Source: Ananas comosus (lineage: Eukaryota > Streptophyta > Magnoliopsida > Poales > Bromeliaceae). From it: a stretch of DNA of 64,000 bases. The translations under genes and the position numbers were made by a program. The notes below the pieces were generated by a model. The model did no database searches. It worked only from the letters and a program-made list of their open reading frames with translations, and was not told the DNA's origin. This document shows, in pieces, positions 13,439 through 25,628 of the stretch. Each line of letters begins with the position of its first letter. Position 1 is the stretch's first letter. The stretch covers positions 4,145,019 through 4,209,018 of the forward strand of contig NC_033633.1 of assembly GCF_001540865.1 (NCBI RefSeq), in the 5' to 3' direction.

Positions 13439-15403
13439 GTTTGTTTAAGTTTTTCCTTATCATCTCCCTTAATCAAGCTGTGTAATATTTACTGGATAAA
13501 TTGAGGTTAAAAGCAAAGTTGATGACATAAAGAAGGGCTTAAAATAATATCATTGTAATCCTTAAGTATTTAACATTAAGCTTCTTCAAATGAAATTACT
13601 AGTTCAATATTTGAAAAACCTTGAGGGCCTTGCCTTGGTGGGTGAGGCCCCTCAAGTTTTGCTTTATATACAAAAAGAAAGTTTAAGGAAGTACATAACA
13701 AAGCATTGAATCAAGCAAGGCATAAAGGAAATTAAGAATAAGGTTAATATATTGGCCTTTCAAAGGAAACAGTATAATAAATCAACAATTTCACTAATTA
13801 AATTATGAATATTTCAATAATGTAAAGAAACATGTTATTATATCTTCCAGCATTATTTATTGGTTAAATACGTTTGACTATCCCGTCCGATTGACCACGT
13901 CTAATGCTGTTGTCTCAATAGAAAGGATTACCATTTCATCTACCTTAACTAGAAGAAACTAGCAGCATTATCTCCTTATTATCATTTAGCATGCCTTTAT
14001 ATGGTGGCGACAGTAGAAGTACAAGAGTTTAACTTAGAAGTCTCTCCTTGCTAATACAGAGTGAATCCTTCTTCAATATATCCGGATCACTTTTTATAAA
14101 ATTAATTTCTCTAGTTTACACCAATGATATATGTCCTGAATATTTTACTAAATGATCAAATAAAACAAATCATGGTGTCATTGTTCGATCAAAGGAACCA
14201 AACATGGGTAAGCTTTAGCGATGCATGGCAAGCTTCAATAAGTTAGTTTAATCTTTTTGCCAGAACGGTATGGGTGTATTGTTTTTCCCTCAACTCTATT
14301 TTTAATGAGTTCACAAGATTTCGAGTGTGAAATTGACCAACGTACATGTTAAGACACTGCGAAATCCTAAAATCTACATGGGCTAGCTTTTGAATTCTTC
14401 AATCAGACTTGTAAATTACAATCTAAGCAATTATTGTGATAAAAAAAAATATATTTGACAGATTTTTAACATGCCATGATCATAGTTGGTTCTTAGGTGG
14501 CACCCCATGTGTTGAACATGCATGTCAATGTTCTTTTTTTTCCGAAGTGATATAAATGCGTCAGTTTTGAGCGGTCTTGTTAGTGCTCCGATGATAGTTA
14601 CTTACATTTTTATTGTACTACTCTATCTTGATCTCAAGTCATGAAATATTATGCTATCGACAGAAGCTATGAGATCTGAAATAATTGCCATAAGAAGAAA
14701 AATACTGACTATGTAAAAAGAAAGATACAGTATAGATCGTTGGTGCGAGCCACTATTCCAAAAGCTTGAGCTAAAAGAAAGGGGTAATTGAGTCACTTAA
14801 AATGTATAGATGCAAAGCTTACAGGTCCTGGTTCCAACTTGACCCGACCAGGATGCTGAGTACCACACCAACAATCACTAGCTTAAAGTTGTCCTTCAAT
14901 TTCCCTTCAAAATATATCTAACATAAATACTTTCTTTTTATCATTTTTCACTATCTTTATGCTAATTCATTATATGAATCTACTTTATAGGCCATTTTAA
15001 TTATCGACATTTATTAGCTGTAGCAATAGCAACCAAATAAACTTGTCTAAAAGATATTTCTGTTTCTTTTCAAAATTTCTATGCTTACTCATTAAATATA
15101 GAGGTGTAATTTTTACTCAAATTCAAGAATGACGTTGCAGACCATGCTAGACATGAACTACCAAATATTATGTTAACAGCTAGCTTGCATAGAAAAGAGT
15201 TTACGTTGCCTTATGCTTGATGATGAGTTGTAGATCAGTGCCACCCAGTTGCCACTCATCACTCAAGTACCGTTTTGTGCCTCCAAGGCATAAAGCCTTT
15301 ATGCCATCACCTTCGTGAGTGTCTTGAGCAAAAAAAGAATGCCCAACATTTTTATAAAAGCATTTATATTTTTGAATGTAAAATATGAAACACTATTCTC
15401 TAA
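13439..15403. other. Intergenic region after the truncated arabinofuranosidase
   Basis: The missing C-terminal exons were sought on the plus strand and not seen. A stretch near 14736-14800 resembles one at 36919-36975 (ttggtgc..cca..), perhaps a shared retroelement remnant. Otherwise nothing is recognised. Confidence 0.5.
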
Positions 15404-16329
15404 AAGGAATCGTTTGGTTCGGGGATAACCAAAAAATGATTATTCCAGGGATAGGTATAAATTGAGGTATAAACGGAGATTAGATAAATTTTGCGTTTGG
15501 ATGAAAATTAGGTTATTCCTAGGAATAAAAAAAATAGCGTTTGGTTAGGTAAGATGGAATAAAAAAGATAGTAGATTTTTATAAATAAAAAATAATGATG
15601 TTACCATCTTATTATATTTGAATTTGAATTTTTAAATTTTTAAATTTAAAATTTTAACTTTGAAATTTTAAAATTTAAAATTAAAATTAAAATTTTAAAA
15701 TCTCAAATTTTAAATTCAAAATTTTAAATTTTAAATTTCAAACTTTAAATTTAAGTTCAAATTTAAATTTAAAAAATATAAAATATCAAATTTTAATTTT
15801 AAAAATTTAAAATATCAAAATTTAAATTTAAAATTTAGAATTTAGAATTTAAAATTATAAACTTTAATTTTGAGATTACAAATTATAATTTTTAAAAATT
15901 CAAATTTTTAAAATTTTAAAAATTTAATTAGATAAATAATAATAAAATTTATAAATTTTTTTAAAATTTGCTTTAAACTTAAATTAATCAAAAAATTATT
16001 AATAATATTAAATAAAAATAATATTTATTAATATATTACAATTAATAATTTATAATAAAATAATGTATTATATTATAAAATATAATATACTTATTTTATA
16101 TATTTAGTTAATTCAATTTATAATTTAAATTAAGTTGAAAATTAAGGCATAGAATGCTTATCTCATCAAAATGGTGGAAATACAAATCCCTTTGGCCTAA
16201 TTTCCACGAAATAATACGGAAATAGTAAAGTTGACCGAATATTTTATTCCGGCTAATAAATCTTCCCGTTGGCAGAATAGTGGGATAACGAAAGTTATCC
16301 CGCTTATCCCCTGTAAACCAACCATGGCC
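15404..16329. mobile_element. Tourist-like MITE, copy 2 (reverse orientation)
   Basis: It matches the MITE at 4286-5168 in reverse orientation: the left end is GGAATCGTTTGGTTCGGGGATAA, interrupted here by the field limit only; the right end has the ggataacgaaagttatcc palindrome near 16282. The centre is the same AAATTT/TTTAAA-word tract. TAA precedes it (15401-15403). The right end reads as a corrupted form of the cleaner end at 18622. Confidence 0.75.
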
Positions 16330-18186
16330 TATAGCTTCAGCTTTTGAGAACAATGGTTATTCACATTTCAACTTTGGTATTCACAGCAAGTCATCGTACA
16401 ATTCAAACTCCTGCTTGCTCCTAGCATATATATTCTTCCATTAATTTTGTAGTTCACGTCAATGGGCCTATTCAAATGTCTCTACCCATCTTGACATGAA
16501 ACGAGTGTTGAAATAAAATATAAAGCTTCACTTCTCCGTAGCTTACTGCATTTTGGGGAACAATAGTTATTTCACACTATTAAATAACTTATAAGACATA
16601 TTTTCATGCTAAACAATGCATGTTGAAGTATCACTGAACCTCCCTACAAATAGTTAAATAGATGCATTAACAAAATATCATTAGATCAATTACATCCTTC
16701 ATATGGAACTAACTAGCTTCATTGACACGGAGATAATTCGTTAGCCTTAGTTTCTGTAGTGAAATAAAATCATATAAGCTTCACATCTTCTGGTAGCTTA
16801 CTCATTTGGGAGAAACAATAGTTATTTCACATTATTAAATAATTATGAAGAAAGTTGTCATGCCTAACAATGCCTTTGAGTATCCATGAACCCTTACAAA
16901 TAAGTTAAAGATAGGCATTAAAAATATCATAGATCAATTACATTCATTCAATGAACTACTAAGCTTCATTGACACTGGGATAATTATGCCTTATTTTGTA
17001 GCTATACTGCATAGATGCACTTTCTCGATCTATAATATTTATCAGCTATTGTCAGCACAGAAGGGATATCATATAAATGTAATGTTGCTTGCTTCCAGTA
17101 CGCAGGGTGCATCCCCATTGTGCTTGTCTGCTGACTCCAATGCCTCATTGGTTGTCTAACTTGAATTCGCTTGCTGCCTGATTTTCTTATGTCTTAACCT
17201 TATGCAATTCATCTTAGGGCAAGCAGCTGACCAAAACGATACAAGGAAAACCATAGCATTATTGGAAGATCCATTCGATTACAAATAATCATTGCATGTC
17301 CCAAAAAGTCATTGCATGTTTGCACTGCAATTATACAAAATTTGGCCAGAGTGGCATGATATATAAAGGCTGCATCATAAAGACTGCATGATCTAATAGT
17401 CCTCTTCATAGGGATCTACCTCTGTTTAACTTTGAGATGTGCTCTGTGTCCTTCTTGGCTTATTCTGCGTAAGGCTATTTTGAATCAGTGTTCACGATGA
17501 GCATTGCTACCTGATTTAGAAAGGTTCATCTTTAATCCTTTCATTTGTTACATTGATTTGAGATAGGCCCAATTCATCACAGGAACTATTAATATACATT
17601 TGATACCTGAGTAGGCATGGTCCTCATTGAATTTAAGACTAAGATACATGCATTTTTGGTCCTTTAATATGAGGCTGGGTAAACGCTATATTTCCAAGCT
17701 TTTGATTCTGTGGGTGTTCTAGCCCGGAACTTTCTAAAATTACTTGCAATCAACGTGTCCACAATCCAATTGGTGAAACGGACTAATGATAGTGTTGCTA
17801 ATGTGCAATAAACATAAATGTAATTAATATAATACCTAAACATATAACAGCCAAACAATCTACAATCAACGTAGCAACAGAAATTCTCCCTTACAGATCC
17901 TTGTATTTGACTACCTTATAGTCAAAAATTTACTTCAAGCATTTTCCATTAGTAGGAAAATAATTTTACTTTTATATCTTTGTTTTCATCATTTATATGT
18001 TTTAATGATATATGCTATACATTATAATTGCTCGGAAGAAATATAAATAATTACCAGATATTTACTTCATACACTAGTTGGCCCCTGAAAGAGTTTCATG
18101 TTCATTATAATAACTTTAGATTTTATACAAAAAAAAAAAAACCAAAAAAAGCATTAAATTGTCCATGAAACTTCAAAAGGATCAAG
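15923..18186. repeat. Left copy of a gap-flanking duplication, indel-rich
   Basis: The segment corresponds throughout to 18212-20212. Differences are mostly single-base gains and losses, and the left copy carries an extra noisy tandem duplication (about 16508-16750 and 16760-17000). This looks like one locus represented twice by low-quality long reads on either side of the 25-N gap. No coding sequence was recognised in either copy. Confidence 0.8.
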
Positions 18187-18211
18187 NNNNNNNNNNNNNN
18201 NNNNNNNNNNN
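18187..18211. other. Assembly gap of 25 N
   Basis: A run of exactly 25 N with homologous sequence on both sides. Some long-read gap fillers leave short fixed N runs where the two extensions overlap but cannot be merged. Confidence 0.98.
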
Positions 18212-20212
18212 AACAATTAATAAAAATAATTTATTATAATAAATTTATAAATTTTTTTAAAATTCTGCTTAAACTTAAATTTAATAAAAAAATTTATTAT
18301 AATATTTAAATAAAAATAATATTTATTAATATAGTACAATTAATAATTTTATAATAAAAATAATGTATTATAATATATAATATATTATATTTATATAATT
18401 TAGTTTAATTCAATTTATAATTTTAATTAAGTTTGAAATTAAGCATTGGAATAGCGCTATTCCACCAAAATGGTGGAATAGCAAATCCCTTGCTATTCCA
18501 GAATAATCGGGAATAGTAAGGTTTGACCGGAATATTTTATTCCGGCAATAAATCTTCCCGTTTGGCAGAATAGTGGGGATAACGAAAGTTATCCCCGCTT
18601 ATCCCCTGAACCAAACAGGGCCTAATAGCTTCAGCTTTTGGAGAACAATGGTTATTTCACATTTCAATGTGGTATCAAAGCAAGAGGTCCCGAATTCAAA
18701 TCCTGCTTGGCTCCTAGCATAATTAGTTCTTCCATTTAATTTGAGTTCACGTCATGGCCTATCAAAAAGTCTCAAATCTTGACATGAAACGGAGTGTTGA
18801 AATAAAATATATAAGCTTCATTCTCCGGTAGCTTACTCATTTGGGGAACAATAGTTATTTCACACTATTAAATAATTATGAAGAATATTTGTCATGCCTA
18901 ACAATGCATGTTTGAGTATCCATGAACCCCTACAAAATAGTTAAAAGATAGGCATTAGATCAATTACATCTTCATATGGAACTACTAGCTTCATTGACCT
19001 GGGATAATTCATGCCTTAGTTTTGTAGCTATAGCATAGAGATGCACCTTTCTCGATCTAGAATAGTTATGCAAGCTGTATTGATCAGCACAGAAGGGAAT
19101 ATCATATAAATGCTAATTGCTTGCTTGCATTATCCAGGGTGCATGCCTCATTGTGCTTGTCTGCTGAGCTATGCCTCTTGGTGTGGTCAACTTGACATTG
19201 CTTGCTGCCTGAGTGTGGTTCTATGTCTTACCTTTATGCAATCATCTTGGCAAGCGCCTTGACCAAAGATAGACACAGGAAAACCATAGCAGTTATTGGA
19301 AGACATTGATTACAAATAATAATTGCATGTCGCCAAAAATGATGCATGTTTGACTGGCATGTATACAAATGCCAGATGGCATGAATATAAAGGCGCATCA
19401 TAAAGACTGCCAGATCAATAGTACCTCTTCATATGGGAGTGCTATCTCTGTTTATTTGAGATGTGCCTGGTCTTCTTGGTATTTCTGGTAAAGCTGATTT
19501 TGAATAGGCCTAGTGTTCACATGGAAGCATTGGCTACACTGATTTAGGAAAGGTTCAGTCTTTAATCCTTTCATTTGGTTACATTGATTTGAGATAGGCC
19601 AAGTCATCACATGGAACTATTAGATACATTGATCCTGGATAGGCCTGGTCTTAATTGATTTAAGCTAAGAATGCATTTTTGGTCCTTAAGTATGAGGCGG
19701 GTAACGCTATGATTCTCAAGCTTTGATTTGTGGGTGTTTCTAGCGCGAACTTTCTAAAATTATTGCAATCAAGTGTCACAATCCAATTTGGTTGAACGGA
19801 TAATGATGTGTTGCTAATGTGGCAATAATACATAAATGTAATTAATGTTAATACCTAAACATATAACAGCACAACATCACCATCAGACTGTAGCAACATG
19901 AATTCTCCCCTTACAAATCCTTGTATTTGACTACCTTATAGTTCAAAGATTTACTGTCAAGCATTTTCCTCATTTGTAGGAAAATAATTTACTTTTTTCT
20001 TTGTTTTCACTTCAATTTAGTTGATGTTTTTAGATGATTAGTATGCTATACATTATAATTGCTGGAGAGAATTAAATATTACCAGATATTTACTTCATAC
20101 GACGTAGTTGGCTGAAAGAGTTTCATGTTCATTATAAAATAGTTTAATTTTAACAAAAAAAAAAAAACAAGAAGAAAAAGCATTATTGTCTATGAAGCTT
20201 CAAAAGGATCAA
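18212..20212. repeat. Right copy of the gap-flanking duplication, with a partial MITE
   Basis: The first part (18212-18622) is the right end of the Tourist-like MITE, with cleaner sequence than the left copy and TAA following at 18623-18625. The rest parallels 16330-18186 to the words 'cttcaaaaggatcaag', after which unique sequence resumes. Confidence 0.8.
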
Positions 20213-21453
20213 GAATGAAAAAAACTCTCTACTCTTCACAGCAAAAAGAAAAAAACAAAACAAATAAGAATATTTCAAACAAAATGTTATAGTAATCATC
20301 TAAATGTGTGTGAAATGTTCTTATTACTTACTTTAACACCCAGAATAAGTGTGCTGCCACGTTTGCAACCAATTAACTCATTTGGGTAATGCGGACTTTT
20401 GAATATAAGTGCAAATGCTCCTTCAAGTTGCCTTATTACTTCCGTTACCACTTGAGTAAAGGTAACATGACCTGCGAAAAGTTCCACTTAAAGATGAGTT
20501 CTAAATAATGATTTAGAAGATAATTCTGAGCTGGAGGCAATCATGCAACTAATTGATATAATTACAAAACAAAACAATGAAGATGAGCACACAACCAAGT
20601 AACCAACAACATATGGCAGTGTATCAAGACAAAGCCAAAGAATTGAACATAACAATCAGCAGCAGAAGTTGGCTAACATTAATGAAGATTATCATAACAA
20701 TGCAAGCTTGATAAGAAGACAATTTAGGAAGAGAATAAGATAGTTTAACAAGAAAATAATTCTGTGTTCACAGTTGCTTTCATATTCTCTTTTGAGAAAT
20801 CCAGTTGAAAGTTCATTTGGGCAAGATTTGAATCCTAAAAGATTTAAAATTCACTGAAACTAAACGCACACTAAAGACAAAAAAAACTACTAATTTGATG
20901 ATTCTGGAAACTTTGTCTACACAATTACTACCTTCGTTATTATTGGCCTTATCGAACAGAAACTTTGCGCTTAGGAATGACTTCTGTATCAGTTTCTGAC
21001 TCAAAGGTGAAACCATGCCGAATTAATGTCTCCTTTAAAACCTGAAGAGACATAAAAGAGAGGGAAAATAATAATAACAAAACTTAACATGTTTTATTAC
21101 ATATTATTTAATGTATTCTGATATATTTCATCAAAAGAAAATTCAAATGGCTGCTGGAACAAGAGATCCATGTGAAAATCCAGAACTCAACATCTAGGTT
21201 TAGATAGTATTTCATAGATTAGACTTGAGGCTACTTTGGTGACAATATATTTCACATGAAAGAAAAGAAGCGGAAGGGTAAATACAAGAAACTTTGTATA
21301 TTACCGTCAGTGGTCCTTCTAAAATCAAATAAAATGTCATCTATTTAAAATATTAAAAGTTTCCATCTCGTATATGATATTCGAAGAACGTAGAGAAATT
21401 TACAAAAAACAGAAGATTATGAGAACAATTCATGCAAAAGCCCAAGCAAAAAT

Positions 21454-21965
21454 TATTACAACAGAATTAGGTTATAGGGACATATGTTTGAGACACTTTT
21501 GAGTAAGTGTCCCATTTTTGCTAAAACTTAAAAACACATCTACTAATGCCTAAATATAAAGCCCAATCCAACCAAAAATAAAAGATTACTCTACTCAACC
21601 TACCACACCCAGTCTATTTGGCCCGATTACAAACAGAAAAGAAAAAAAAGAAAAATCAATTACCATATTTTCTTCTCTCTTCATTCAATCCACTGAAATT
21701 CTAGACGAAGAGCCTTTGCTGTCGTCCTCCTCCGCCACCGCAGCCAACGAGATAGAATTTCGGCGCTTGCTAAATGGTTAAATAAGTGTTAGTAAATTAG
21801 CAGCACTCTTTTAGGTTATAGCGACACGCTTTAACTGTCACTATATACTTAGCGACCCCACATATAGCAACACTTTTTAAAAATGTCGGTAATTTTAGCT
21901 AACAGCACTTTTTTGACATGTACCTATATTTAAAAGTGTCGCTATAGACCGTTTTTGTTGTAGTG
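21454..21965. mobile_element. Non-autonomous CACTA-like element in a GFAT intron
   Basis: The right end, read on the minus strand, begins CACTACAACAAAAACGG and continues TATAGCGACAC, a classic CACTA terminus. The left end (tattacaacag..ggttatagggacat) is a degraded version in the opposite orientation. Several subterminal AGCGAC/GTCGCT words lie between. Length is about 512 bp. No matching 3-bp target duplication was found. A GC-richer stretch near 21715-21760 may be captured sequence. Confidence 0.55.
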
Positions 21966-22420
21966 TTAATTGTGGCAGAAAAATGATGTTTATACATTTT
22001 ACTATACATTTTACACTATTCCTTTTAAATGAGCAAACAAATTATGCATTTAAGTATAGAGAAGAAAATTGAGAAATAAAATGAACCTCATAATTTGTAA
22101 TGATTCCATTGTGAACAACAAGGAATTCATCCCATGGACCAGACTGTTTTTTTCTATTTTGGTTGCCTTCAATATTTTTCGAGGCTGCGTTGTCTCAATC
22201 TCTCTAGTTAAATTTATTTACTAAATGAATGAAGCAGGTAGGGTGTTATCTTTTTCTAAAAAAAATAATAATTCCAACATGCTAAACCAAGATCACAACT
22301 TTACTACAAACCGCTGAATCACACATCAACAACGCCAAAAAGACACAAAATTCGATCCGAAAAGCCCTAAAAATAGAACTTTCAACCGCTAATGGAAATC
22401 AAAACCCCACTAAAAGCACT

Positions 22421-22454
22421 ACGCACTCGCACTCGCACTCGCACTCGCACTCAC
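22421..22454. repeat. Hexanucleotide repeat forming the GFAT exon 1 donor
   Basis: About five GCACTC units (GAGTGC on the minus strand). The first GTGAGT of the array is the splice donor of GFAT exon 1. Confidence 0.8.
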
Positions 22455-22984
22455 CGGTGTACACGGATCCGACGAGCGACTCGATCTTCCCCTCTCGCCG
22501 GAACACGAGCGGCGGCGCCACCGCATACGGCGGCGGCACTCCGCCGCCCTCCTCCCGAGCGGTTCCGTTACGGGAGCTTCGATCGGCGTCAATGGCGACC
22601 CCCGAGGAGTCGTATCCCCTGTACTCGAGGCGACGGAGCCCGTTGAAGAGCACCTCGAGGATGTGCCCTAGCTCTCGCTCCACATTGCACATTGTGGTTC
22701 AAATATGCGAAGATCCCACACACATCTCTCTCTCTCTTACTCTCTATCTCTACTATTCGATTTGATTTTAGAGAGAAGGAGAGAGAGGGAACGAGGAGGA
22801 AGAAGATGAAGGAAAAACTAAACGAACGACAACGGTTGGGGGTCAAAATGGGAAAAACAAAAAAAAAAAAAAGAAAAAAAAACGAGGCGTCGCTTCGCCC
22901 TCACTTTCCATGTAAGATTTTAACGGTCGAATTTGTTATTACGGGTCTTGAAATTCCAAATTCGAACCCCACTAGCAAACTCTA

Positions 22985-23843
22985 AAGCCGAATCCGAACT
23001 CGAAACTCGGCCTCGAATTCTACGGATTCTAAAAAATTTTATCCAAATATTATATCACATATTTATATATATATTATATATACATTAATTTTGGGTTCAA
23101 GTTGGGTTTGGATTTGGGTCGAGTATAGTCAAAATTTATACTCGAATTCAAATTCATGAAATTTTTGTGTTTGATATTAATATCTGAAACTACATCCGTT
23201 TAGTATTAAATAAATCATTCGGTTCGAATTCAAATTTGGATAAAATTTTGGATATCCTTATCTGTTGACATCCCTATTTTTATGTAACTTATCAATTTAT
23301 GCGAAAACCCATGAATATAGAAAACATTGAAATTGCCCCCTTATTTTTTCTTTGTTAATTGATACTTTTACTTGTTTTTTAAAATTTAGCTATTCATGTT
23401 ATTATTACTTATAAAATTTGGGAAATACATTTCTCAAATTTTAAGAGTAATAATTACAAGGGGTTGTTGGGTTTTAAAAAAAGGCCCTTTGATGAGAGGC
23501 GTTGTATGGTTACAATCCAAAATGCGTTGTAGCCATTAACTTCCCGCTTTTATTTTCGTATCTAAAGCCATATCCTTTTAGTATTGAATAATCTGATTCG
23601 TTTAGATTTTGATTTGGATAAAATTTTAAGTATTTATAGCCGTTGACATCCTTACATGTATGTACTATATTTTTTGTTTAAATATTTTAGTCTTTAAATT
23701 TGCAAATCAATTAAAAAATTAATTTTTTAATAAATGTCTATTTTGGTTCTTTGCTTGTACAATGCTATTTTCTAATATGAATTAACTAAACTTTTAACCA
23801 TTGGACGCTAAATTATAATATATGTAAAAACTAAAAAAATTTA
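22985..23843. other. Intergenic AT-rich sequence upstream of GFAT
   Basis: No gene is recognised; poly(A)/poly(T) runs and low-complexity words only. Confidence 0.5.
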
Positions 23844-24648
23844 GGAGTATGTTTGGTTCGCCTATTTTTTACTCAGGAATTAAAATCAGAATGGACCAAT
23901 CCGTTTATCGATGTTTGGCATGCGGGAGTTCTATTCCAATTCCAATTTTCGGGTGAATGAGAATCTCCCAATCACCCATTTTTTTAATCCAGCCTAGGAG
24001 ATCAGAATAAAAGTTGAATCCTAACGAAAAGAATGCATTTTACGAAAATATCTCAATGATATTTTATGTTTTTTATTTAAAATTAAATTAAAATTTTTTA
24101 CTTTAATGTTTAACTAAATATAAATTTTAATTTAGAAATTAAATTTTTAATTCTAGATTTTGATTTAGAAATTAAATTAAAATATAAATTAAATCAAGCA
24201 TTTTGAATTTGATCTATAAATTTAAATTTAAATTTAAATTCAAGTTTATGTTTGAATCAAATCAAAAATTAGTTTTATATTTTGATTTGCCCACTTGATT
24301 ATAAATTTTAAAATTTTTAAAAATTACATTTAAAATTTTGGCTTATCATTTCAATATATTGATGTAATTTTTTAATATTTAACTTTCAGTTGAAATTTAA
24401 ATTATAAATTTAATTTTATGACTTGAGTTGCAAAATAAATTTTAAATTATTTTTATATTTTATAATTTAATTTTAATTATTTTTTGATAATTTAAATTTT
24501 TAAATATTGAAAGTAGGAATCAATCGTACCGATTCTGATTATTATTTTGAACCAAATATATTAGAAGATCTTATCATTCCGTTTTCGATTCCTGTCAATT
24601 TTGATTTCCATTCGGATTCCATTTTCAATTTTGAACCAAACTGTGTCC
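23844..24648. mobile_element. Tourist-like MITE
   Basis: It begins GGAGTATGTTTGGTTCGCC after TTA (23841-23843) and ends TTTTGAACCAAACTGTGTCC. The ends contain 'aattcc/ggaatt' words shared with the nested elements at 25.5-27.5 kb, and the centre is AAATTT/TTTAAA-rich. The right target copy is not clear. Confidence 0.6.
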
Positions 24649-25628
24649 AAACACAGATACTTTAGCATATTATAGAGTGAGTAACGGAACAACTTATAAT
24701 ATACCCTGGGAAAATATAAATGTTATTTTCTCACCCAGTGAAAATATAAACGTGGCAATTTTATTATAGAAAGAGACAAAATATAATATACCCAGTGAAA
24801 ATATAAACGTGGCAATTTTATTTAACATAATTAATGTTATTTAAATTGAAAAAAATAGATTATTATAGAAAGAGACAAAAATAGTAGAAAGATTTAGATT
24901 AACCAATATATATTATCTATAGTAAGACCTAATATAGGACCTTATTTAATGTAATTTAAAAGAATTATCACTGGAAATAATAAGATGTTAAATTTTTAGT
25001 AAATTTTTATGAGCAGAATTTTCTTTCACTTAAAGTTAATTTACTTTTTCTAAAAAATAAAATTTTCTAAATTATATTATTTCATGGTAAAAAAAAAGCA
25101 ACATCCAATAAAACTTTTTGTCGATTTCTTGAGTTTGCACTCAGCTTTCCAATGTTGGCCTAACATATACTGTTTTTTTCCTTTTTTTTTTTGGGTACAA
25201 AAATAAATGAAATTATTTAAACTATAATTAATTTTGACCCAACTACCCGAGTTTTTTTCGTTATTAATACCTAACATTTCAAATCGTTTAGGTGAGATTC
25301 TTCTACTGGAACCATAAAATAAAATGCAACAGTACACTCAAATTTCTGAAGTGAAAGAATTATCAAACAACTCAAATGTAATGAATTAAAAAAGGGTGAT
25401 TAAATCAAAAACTTGTTTAACGTGATGTTGGTTGATGAAAATTGATTACCGTATAGATGACTTTTAGGGGGCGTTTGGTTCGCGCTATCGTTGTAAGATT
25501 TCTAATAATTCAATAGAAATAAAAAAAAAATGACGGTGTTTGGCTAAACACACTAAGTAATTTAGTTGGTAATACTAGATTTACTTAGGAATGAAATGCA
25601 TCCCAAAGTACTAATCTCATTACTGTGA

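Larger units (their letters stand above)
20332..22725 (-). pseudogene. Glutamine:fructose-6-phosphate aminotransferase (GFAT), broken 5' fragment
   Basis: Four minus-strand exons match the glutaminase half of GFAT, the first enzyme of UDP-GlcNAc synthesis: 22725-22455 (CGIFAYLN, LEYRGYDSSG), 22143-22087 (VVHNGIITNYE), 21041-20932 (GFTFES, TDTEVIP) and 20471-20332 (LEGA, HYPNELIGCKRGS). Four faults are visible. The start reads ATG-TGT with two extra bases before the CGIF frame, so the N-terminal nucleophile Cys cannot be exposed in frame. A 7-bp tandem duplication (22681-22694) shifts frame. The segment carrying the HTRWATHG motif is missing between 22144 and 22454. Two bases are lost near 20975 (after VIPK). 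Both SIS (isomerase) domains are absent downstream. The fragment is real; only the cause of its decay (biology or assembly) is unsure. Confidence 0.85.

Noticed and set aside
22392..22646. Plus-strand Arg/Thr-rich ORF
   Set aside because: Antisense shadow of GFAT exon 1 and of the hexanucleotide repeat.
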